Shown one piece after another: positions 1-3,920 of a stretch of 5,050 nucleotides of DNA. The position numbers and the translations under genes were made by a program. The stretch comes from Patescibacteria group bacterium. GTDB lineage: Bacteria; Patescibacteriota; Patescibacteriia; UBA9934. Where the stretch lies: NCBI GenBank assembly GCA_018896835.1, contig JAHILS010000052.1, forward strand, positions 1-5,050. The letters are read 5' to 3'. Positions within the stretch are counted from its first letter, which is position 1, and each line of letters begins with the position of its first letter. The notes under the pieces were generated by a model that did not search any database, had not been told where the DNA came from, and was given only the letters and a program-made list of their open reading frames with translations.

Positions 1-304
1 CAGAGCTCGCCTTCCTGCCCAGGTGAACAAGCTCTGGGGTGGTCGTGATTATGCCCGTACCGTCCACGGGAAAGTTCTTGGAGACGATATTCGCGTCCGA
101 CCAGTCGTAGCGACCGGCCGACACCATCTGCTCGATGGACATTGAGTAGTCAATGGCGACCGAGTAGGCTGACCTGGGCCTTCCTGCAAGCAGGGCGTCG
201 CAGAAGGCCTTGACCTGGCCAGTGTTGGCAGAGGCGATGAGCGCCTCGAATCCTTCCTGGCCCAACTGTTCCTCAAGATGCGCAAGTGCACGGAAGTACG
301 ACAT
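1..304 (-). CDS. Uncharacterised GC-rich protein, N-terminal part (runs off left edge)
   Basis: The frame stays open from an ATG at 304-302 to the window edge, giving 101 visible residues that begin MSYFRALAHLEEQLGQEG. The start is supported by the SD-like AGGGAG at 317-312, seven bases before the ATG; this is the only clear SD in the window. Two stretches can be seen: a helical-looking part (about 1-43, with EEQLGQEGFEALIASANTG and FCDALL) and a second part (about 48-100) with SMSIEQMVSAGRYDW and FPVDGTG. I see no signal peptide, membrane segment or catalytic motif. From memory both stretches resemble recurring hypothetical proteins of Patescibacteria, apparently in several combinations; this was not checked. 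GC is about 60% with G/C-rich third positions, unlike every other gene here, which suggests a distinct origin or different selection. Function unknown. Confidence 0.8.
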   Translation of the reverse strand, partial: MSYFRALAHLEEQLGQEGFEALIASANTGQVKAFCDALLAGRPRSAYSVAIDYSMSIEQMVSAGRYDWSDANIVSKNFPVDGTGIITTTPELVHLGRKASS

Positions 305-317
305 GACTTTTCTCCCT

Positions 318-362
318 GTCCTTTTATGCAAAGGACTCACTCCTTGCCAACTCGGCAAAGAG
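318..362 (-). other. Leader hairpins 2 and 3, next to the SD
   Basis: Hairpin 2: CTCTTTGCC (362-354) pairs with GGCAAGGAG (348-340) around the loop GAGTT, nine pairs including one U-G; it sequesters an AAGGAG. Hairpin 3: GTCCTTT (336-330) pairs with AAAGGAC (324-318) around GCATA, seven pairs. The SD AGGGAG starts at the next base (317). Neither has a T-tract, so they are not intrinsic terminators. Confidence 0.55.
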
Positions 363-374
363 GAAGGCTTGTTC

Positions 375-418
375 TGACCTTCTTGATATGCATCTTGATA
401 TGCACATGAGGAAGGTCA
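375..418 (-). other. Leader hairpin 1: two-tier stem
   Basis: On the minus strand, TGACCTTC (418-411) pairs perfectly with GAAGGTCA (382-375). A 3x3 internal loop follows (CTC/CAA), then ATGTGCAT (407-400) pairs with ATGCATAT (393-386) with one G-U, closing a six-base loop ATCAAG. That is 16 base pairs in all. The same segment contains a perfect 12-bp tandem repeat (381-392 and 393-404, plus-strand TCTTGATATGCA), so the inner stem may have arisen through the duplication. Confidence 0.6.
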
Positions 419-449
419 TAACTTTACCATGAGTAACGATTAGTGAATA

Positions 450-478
450 AATATACCAGTATTTTAGTATTTAGTCAA
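450..478 (-). promoter_or_regulatory. Sigma-70-type promoter for the GC-rich gene
   Basis: On the minus strand there is -35 TTGACT (478-473), a 17-bp spacer, and -10 TATATT (455-450), preceded by TGG as in extended -10 promoters. Each hexamer matches the consensus in five of six positions. Transcription should start near 443. The base composition shifts from AT-rich to GC-richer close to this start. Confidence 0.7.
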
Positions 479-498
479 CCAATCCACACCAATCCACA
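479..498. repeat. 10-bp tandem repeat between divergent promoters
   Basis: CCAATCCACA occurs twice back to back (479-488, 489-498). It abuts the -35 of the minus-strand promoter and lies 18 bases upstream of the rpmA -35, a natural place for a shared operator. Each copy contains CAATCCACA, seven of nine bases of the DnaA box TTATCCACA, so weak DnaA binding is conceivable. Confidence 0.5.
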
Positions 499-516
499 AA
501 TATAAATCCTCTAATA

Positions 517-545
517 TTGACTAAATTAGCATATTTAGCTACACT
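517..545 (+). promoter_or_regulatory. Sigma-70-type promoter for rpmA
   Basis: -35 TTGACT (517-522), a 17-bp spacer and -10 TACACT (540-545) sit upstream of rpmA on the plus strand. The predicted start near 552 gives a leader of about 60 nt. The leader has no SD: the bases before the ATG read TTTAAAACCAGAAT. A possible stem pairs TGTGGTT (557-563) with AGCCACA (584-590), including one U-G, and could present the start region; this fold is weak evidence. Confidence 0.7.
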
Positions 546-611
546 ACGGTTCGTAATGTGGTTTTACTTGTAACAGCTAAAATAGCCACAAATAAGCTTT
601 AAAACCAGAAT

Positions 612-884
612 ATGTCACACAAAAAGGCAGCCGGTTCCAGTTCTAACGGACGAGATTCCGTTTCAAAAAGACTTGGACTTAAGAAAACAGATGGACAATC
701 AGCCAAGGCTGGACAGATCCTTATTAGACAACGCGGTTCAAAATATCACGCTGGTAAGAACGTTCGCGTTGGCGCAGACGACACGCTTTACGCTGGAGTT
801 GATGGAATTGTGAAGTTTACTAAAAAGTGCCTTCCAAGTTTCACCGGAAAACTAAAACGAAAAACTCTCGTTCACATTGTCTAA
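612..884 (+). CDS. rpmA: 50S ribosomal protein bL27
   Basis: The 90-residue product is a typical bL27, a large-subunit protein whose N-terminal tail reaches the peptidyl-transferase centre and helps place tRNA. The start MSHKKAAGSSSNGRDSVSKR fits the family HKKAGGSxxNGRDSxxKRLG signature, and GQILIRQRGSKYHAGKNV followed by DDTLYAGVDGIVKF fits the beta-barrel core. The short N-terminus lacks the cleavable extension seen in Firmicutes. The ATG at 612 is the only start that gives the conserved N-terminus, although no SD precedes it. Normally rpmA follows rplU (bL21); here it stands alone, with its own promoter and terminator and a divergent unrelated gene upstream. Codon use matches the AT-richer genes of the window. 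Confidence 0.97.
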   Translation: MSHKKAAGSSSNGRDSVSKRLGLKKTDGQSAKAGQILIRQRGSKYHAGKNVRVGADDTLYAGVDGIVKFTKKCLPSFTGKLKRKTLVHIV

Positions 885-900
885 TCGATACAATACTAAC

Positions 901-932
901 GAAGAACCGCCAATAAGGCGGTTCTTCTATTT
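901..932 (+). terminator. Intrinsic terminator of rpmA
   Basis: GAAGAACCGCC (901-911) and GGCGGTTCTTC (917-927) form a perfect 11-bp stem with loop AATAA, followed by the T-rich TATTTAT. It begins 16 bases after the rpmA stop codon. Confidence 0.9.
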
Positions 933-1058
933 ATCCACGTTATCCACAGTCGAGATCCGATCTCTATCCACAACCGAGACCTAGTCTGTGGACAAAGATC
1001 CGATCTCTATCCACACTCGAGACCTAGTCTGTGGACAAAGATCCGATCTCTATCCACA
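931..1058. other. Cluster of DnaA-box-like nonamers (candidate DnaA-binding locus)
   Basis: Seven nonamers resemble the DnaA box TTATCCACA. On the plus strand: TTATCCACG (931-939), the exact consensus TTATCCACA (940-948), and CTATCCACA at 964-972, 1007-1015 and 1050-1058. On the minus strand: TTGTCCACA at 987-995 and 1030-1038. The same stretch has six GATC tetramers, two in each AGATCCGATCT, and a seventh lies at the centre of the palindrome at 1090-1093. Clustered DnaA boxes with GATC recall oriC or a DnaA-titration site. Against oriC: there is no dnaA, dnaN or rpmH nearby, and the site lies between convergent genes. The boxes could also be a by-product of repeat amplification. Confidence 0.5.
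953..1058. repeat. 43-bp direct tandem repeat, about 2.5 copies
   Basis: Two full units (953-995 and 996-1038) differ at only two positions (973-974 versus 1016-1017). A 20-base partial third unit, AGATCCGATCTCTATCCACA, follows at 1039-1058. Each unit contains the near-palindrome AGATC-C-GATCT and AGAC-CTA-GTCT. The segment 941-964 looks like a unit shortened by 19 bp between two AGA trinucleotides, so the array seems to expand and contract. There are no unique spacers, so this is not a CRISPR. Confidence 0.85.
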
Positions 1059-1069
1059 GGGCATCTCTA

Positions 1070-1113
1070 AAAACACGCACAAGTGATACGATCGTATCAC
1101 TTGTGCGTGTTTT
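1070..1113 (-). terminator. Perfect 44-bp palindrome, probable pyrG (bidirectional) terminator
   Basis: The 22-base arm AAAACACGCACAAGTG... (1070-1091) is exactly complementary to 1092-1113, with no unpaired centre (GATC at the turn). On the minus strand, 14 bases after the pyrG stop, the hairpin ends in TTTTT (1073-1069); on the plus strand it ends in TTTT. It can therefore stop transcripts from both sides of this convergent gap. Confidence 0.75.
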
Positions 1114-1127
1114 GCGGACGCGATATT

Positions 1128-2804
1128 TTAAACTTTTTTCTTGCCCGTCACTTTTCCCATGCCTTTTCCTGTGGCCTTCCCTCTACTCTTTCCTGCCTTG
1201 ATAAGCCCAACGAATAATGGGTGCGGGCTTAATGGTCGACTCTGAAATTCTGGATGGAATTGAACGCCAACAAAGAATGGATGATTTTCCAGCTCAACAA
1301 TTTCTACAAAGTGATCATCAGGGCTAACGCCTGAAATTACCAAACCTGCACTCTGCAAAGCGTCGCGATACTCATTATTAAATTCATATCTGTGACGATG
1401 ACGCTCACTGATCATATCAGTCTTGTATGCCCCTGACGCCTTACTTCCCTTTTTTAACATGCAAGGATAACCACCGAGTCGCAATGTTCCGCCATACGAA
1501 CCCTTAGCCACATTATCTTTTTGACTTTCCTGAATATGCACAACTGGGTGCTCTGTCTTTTCATCAATCTCCGTAGTATTGGCATCCTTCCAGCCAAGCA
1601 CATTACGCGCATATTCAATCACAGCACACTGCATTCCATAGCAAAGCCCGAGATACGGGATTTTATTCTTTCGACAATATTCAATAGTCTTAATCTTTCC
1701 TTCAATACCACGCGATCCAAATCCTCCTGGGACGATGACAGCATCCATCTGGCTTAACTCTTTTTTCATCTTTACTGGGCTTTTCTCAAACTCCTCTGAG
1801 TTAAGCCACTCAATTTTTGCCTTTACCCCCTCAGAAACAGCAGCGTGCTTAATCGCCTCCAAGACTGATAAGTAAACGTCAGAAAGCACAAAGTCACCTG
1901 TAGAAAAATACTTGCCCACAACACCAACTTTGATTTCCTTTTTGGCTGACTTCATTTTTTTAACAAACCCATGCCATCTCTTTAAATCACTCTCCTTCTT
2001 TTTAAGTCCAAAACACTTAAGCACATTGTTGGCAAAATCCTGCTGTTCAAACATGTCAGGAATGTCATACACGCTCTTAGCGTCAGGTGCGCTAATTATA
2101 TGCTCCTTTGGCACGCCACAAATCCAGGCAATCTTTTGCTTGCGTGGATCGTCCATTGCCATTGGAGAACGCCCCACAACAAAGTCTGGACGTATACCAG
2201 CGCTATTTAGTGTTCGAATGGCATATTGCGTCGGCTTTGATTTCATTTCACCAACCGATGGTGGCACTGGAAGATAACTAACTATCACAAACCTCACAGA
2301 ATTAGGATCTTTAACCTGCATCATACGAGCAGCTTCCAAAAACAAAACATTCTGATATTCACCAACAGTGCCGCCGACCTCAATAAGTGTAATATCAGCT
2401 TTTGCTTCTTTTGAAGCTTTTTCAATGCGACTAATAATTTCTTCTGGTACGTGTGGCACGACTTCCACACATTTACCCTTGTATTCAAGATTCCGTTCAC
2501 GTTCAATTACTGTCTGATATACCCGACCTGTGGTCATGTAATTGATGCGTGGAATATTTGTTTCCAGATATCGCTCATAGGTGCCAACATCCTGATCTGT
2601 TTCATCACCGTCAACTGTTACAAAAACTTCACCATGCTCAACAGGGTTCATAGTTCCAGCGTCCACGTTCACATATGGGTCAATTTTTATCGCTGTCACA
2701 GAGTAACCTTTTGATTTTAGGGTAAGACCAAGGGCCGCGCTGGAAGTTCCCTTTCCGACGCCACTCATAACCCCACCAACGATGAACAAATAATGATGCT
2801 TCAT
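1128..2804 (-). CDS. pyrG: CTP synthase (glutamine-hydrolysing)
   Basis: This 558-residue protein makes CTP from UTP, ATP and glutamine, the last step of de novo pyrimidine synthesis. Residues 1-270 are the amidoligase domain: P-loop GGVMSGVGKG with Lys18, KIDPYVNVDAGTMNP with Lys40, DGDETDQD with Asp72, and EVGGTVG with Glu142. Residues ~290-535 are the class I glutamine amidotransferase domain: oxyanion loop PGGFGSRG (359-366), nucleophile Cys388 in GLCYGMQ, SERHRHRYEFN (467-477), and His517/Glu519 in FHPEF. All catalytic residues are present. Where most bacterial enzymes read GGTVGDIES, this one reads GGTVGEYQN, and it continues LFLEAARMM and SYLPVPPSVGEMKSKPTQYA, a form I associate with Patescibacteria. 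A basic Gly/Lys tail (539-558) extends past the usual end. The ATG has no SD. It lies downstream of rplI but beyond a terminator-like hairpin. Confidence 0.97.
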   Translation of the reverse strand: MKHHYLFIVGGVMSGVGKGTSSAALGLTLKSKGYSVTAIKIDPYVNVDAGTMNPVEHGEVFVTVDGDETDQDVGTYERYLETNIPRINYMTTGRVYQTVIERERNLEYKGKCVEVVPHVPEEIISRIEKASKEAKADITLIEVGGTVGEYQNVLFLEAARMMQVKDPNSVRFVIVSYLPVPPSVGEMKSKPTQYAIRTLNSAGIRPDFVVGRSPMAMDDPRKQKIAWICGVPKEHIISAPDAKSVYDIPDMFEQQDFANNVLKCFGLKKKESDLKRWHGFVKKMKSAKKEIKVGVVGKYFSTGDFVLSDVYLSVLEAIKHAAVSEGVKAKIEWLNSEEFEKSPVKMKKELSQMDAVIVPGGFGSRGIEGKIKTIEYCRKNKIPYLGLCYGMQCAVIEYARNVLGWKDANTTEIDEKTEHPVVHIQESQKDNVAKGSYGGTLRLGGYPCMLKKGSKASGAYKTDMISERHRHRYEFNNEYRDALQSAGLVISGVSPDDHFVEIVELENHPFFVGVQFHPEFQSRPLSPHPLFVGLIKAGKSRGKATGKGMGKVTGKKKV

Positions 2805-2810
2805 AGAATA

Positions 2811-2866
2811 ATTAATAGTTTAAAGATTAAAGTGAAAAGTAAAAAGCTCAAAGTTAAAAATTAAAA
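2811..2866 (-). repeat. Degenerate heptamer tandem repeat upstream of pyrG
   Basis: Read on the minus strand from 2866 to 2811 this is eight consecutive 7-mers: TTTTAAT, TTTTAAC, TTTGAGC, TTTTTAC, TTTTCAC, TTTAATC, TTTAAAC, TATTAAT. The consensus is roughly TTTTAAC. The tract fills almost all of the space between the rplI terminator hairpin and the pyrG ATG. Any pyrG promoter must lie inside it; TATTAA (2817-2812) could be a -10, but I find no convincing -35 at the right distance. Confidence 0.65.
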
Positions 2867-2883
2867 CCGGCCTTTTGGCCGGT
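2857..2883 (-). terminator. Intrinsic terminator after rplI
   Basis: On the minus strand, six bases after the rplI stop, ACCGGCC (2883-2877) pairs with GGCCGGT (2872-2866) around AAAA, followed by TTTAATTTTT. The T-tail merges into the heptamer repeat. It should end or reduce transcription from rplI into pyrG. Confidence 0.8.
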
Positions 2884-2888
2884 GATAA

Positions 2889-3326
2889 TTATTCTTTTGC
2901 TTCGATGACGACAGTAATCCCTGCTTCGAACTCCCCTTTAGACACAATCCCTTCATAGGTTCCAACCTCCTTTTTTGGTGCAAACTCCATATCTTCGACG
3001 TCGACCTTAAATCCTAGTTCTTTTAGGCCTTGCACAACATCCCTAGCAGTAATTGATGCATAAAGCTTTCCATTGTCAGCTTTGGCGCTAATCAAGACTT
3101 CAGCCCCATCAATCTTAGCAATCATTTGTTTATCCATCTTTTCGTGTTTTTTCTCTTTATTTGACGCCGCCTTCTTTTTTTCCTCTTGTTGACGTATGGA
3201 ATGTTCGGTTGCTTCCACAGCTAAATGCTGGGGAAAAAGAAAATTACGTGCATAACCTTCCACAACTTCCTTCACATCTCCTTGATTTCCTACGTTTTTT
3301 ACGTTCTGCAATAGAATTACTTTCAT
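2889..3326 (-). CDS. rplI: 50S ribosomal protein bL9
   Basis: The product has 145 residues, close to the usual ~148. bL9 binds 23S rRNA near the base of the L1 stalk and helps keep the reading frame. The N-terminal domain MKVILLQNVKNVGNQGDVKE and GYARNFLFPQHLAVEAT (1-40) carries the family signature. Residues ~41-75 form the long charged connecting helix (EEKKKAASNKEKKHEKMDKQ), and ~76-145 the C-terminal domain. It is intact. No SD precedes the ATG; a promoter sits immediately upstream, so translation probably starts at or next to the mRNA 5' end. Some Patescibacteria are reported to lack bL9, so its presence limits the possible lineage. Confidence 0.96.
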   Translation of the reverse strand: MKVILLQNVKNVGNQGDVKEVVEGYARNFLFPQHLAVEATEHSIRQQEEKKKAASNKEKKHEKMDKQMIAKIDGAEVLISAKADNGKLYASITARDVVQGLKELGFKVDVEDMEFAPKKEVGTYEGIVSKGEFEAGITVVIEAKE

Positions 3327-3334
3327 ATGATCTT

Positions 3335-3363
3335 ATTTTATCGAAATGACCTTCGCGAGTCAA
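3335..3363 (-). promoter_or_regulatory. Promoter for rplI giving a near-leaderless mRNA
   Basis: On the minus strand: -35 TTGACT (3363-3358), a 17-bp spacer, -10 TAAAAT (3340-3335). Counting from the -10, +1 falls at A3328, two bases before the rplI ATG at 3326. The promoter lies in the 39-bp gap after the NUDIX stop codon, and its -35 begins directly behind it. Confidence 0.7.
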
Positions 3364-3365
3364 AA

Positions 3366-3920
3366 TTACATTTTCCTAAAAAACCTCATTGCTCCTGACA
3401 TTTTGGGTTTTTGGAAATATGCCAATGCTTTGGAAACAATCGGTTTCATGTCATCGTATCCGGAAAACTCCCAAATCTCTTTGATGTTTATCCACTTAGC
3501 TTCTTCTATGCGCTCACCTTTATCCTTTGTGATCAAAGGAACCAACTGCGCATCCTGCTTAGCCTCAAACAAGAAATAATGAATAAATTTACGCACTAAC
3601 TTTCCCTTAAATACAAACCTATCACGAAACCAAATATCAATTGTCCCCAATGGTTTGATGTACCTAAGCCCACCTAAACCAAGCTCTTCCTGGATCTCGC
3701 GCACTGCTGTTTGCCGATATGATTCACCACGTCTGACATGGCCTTTGGGAAACGTCCAATGCCCGTACGAATCTTTTTGCATGGCAAAAAATACACCGTC
3801 AGGCGTGCGCTTAAAAATAAGACCGCCTGACGACACTTCAACTCTGTGCTTTTTTTGGCTACCAGTCTGCCTTGAGCTGACCGATTGCCGTGTCGAGCTG
3901 TGGTGTCGCTCCTGATTCAT
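3366..3920 (-). CDS. NUDIX hydrolase
   Basis: From the ATG at 3920 the product has 184 residues. The complete NUDIX box GX5EX7REUXEEXGU is present at residues 60-82 (GHVRRGE ... REIQEELGL), with Glu78 and Glu79 as metal ligands, so it should hydrolyse a nucleoside diphosphate linked to another group. The preceding WTFPKGH resembles MutT and Ap4A-hydrolase-like members; the true substrate cannot be told. Residues 1-26 are a polar Ser/Gln/Arg-rich extension (SSTRQSVSSRQTGS) before the first strand VEVSSGGLIF. The ATG start makes the gene overlap the upstream protease gene by 62 nt, with only a weak AAGAAG before it. A GTG at 3836 would avoid the overlap and give 156 residues, but cuts into the first strand. 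A TTG at 3944 is also in frame. The fold and box are sure, the start is not. Confidence 0.9.
   Translation of the reverse strand: MNQERHHSSTRQSVSSRQTGSQKKHRVEVSSGGLIFKRTPDGVFFAMQKDSYGHWTFPKGHVRRGESYRQTAVREIQEELGLGGLRYIKPLGTIDIWFRDRFVFKGKLVRKFIHYFLFEAKQDAQLVPLITKDKGERIEEAKWINIKEIWEFSGYDDMKPIVSKALAYFQKPKMSGAMRFFRKM

Larger units (their letters stand above)
305..444 (-). promoter_or_regulatory. Long structured 5' leader of the GC-rich gene
   Basis: The predicted transcript start near 443 leaves about 140 untranslated bases before the ATG at 304. The leader holds three separate hairpins (375-418, 340-362, 318-336), with the SD AGGGAG at 317-312 directly after the last one. Such an arrangement could control translation or transcript stability. 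I do not recognise it as a known riboswitch, T-box or ribosomal-protein leader. A second SD-like AAGGAG (345-340) is buried in the middle hairpin and lies eight bases before an in-frame TTG (331-329), so an alternative start nine codons upstream is possible but less likely. Confidence 0.55.

Noticed and set aside
49..291. Closed minus-strand reading frame of 80 codons at the left end
   Set aside because: It is a different frame of the same strand as the gene at 1-304. Its product is Arg/Ser/Pro-rich with no SD, whereas the 1-304 frame has an SD and a protein-like composition.
329..331. In-frame TTG as start of the left-edge gene
   Set aside because: Its SD-like AAGGAG is paired in hairpin 2, and the ATG at 304 has a free AGGGAG at seven bases.
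953..1058. CRISPR-like array
   Set aside because: The 43-bp units are contiguous and nearly identical throughout, with no unique spacers, and no cas gene is visible.
1912..2277. Plus-strand frame of 121 codons inside pyrG
   Set aside because: It is antisense to conserved CTP synthase sequence, with no SD or recognisable domain. The other antisense frames in pyrG, rplI, the NUDIX and the protease gene were rejected for the same reason.
3488..3496. TTATCCACT, a DnaA-box-like nonamer
   Set aside because: It is a single copy inside NUDIX coding sequence and explained by its codons.
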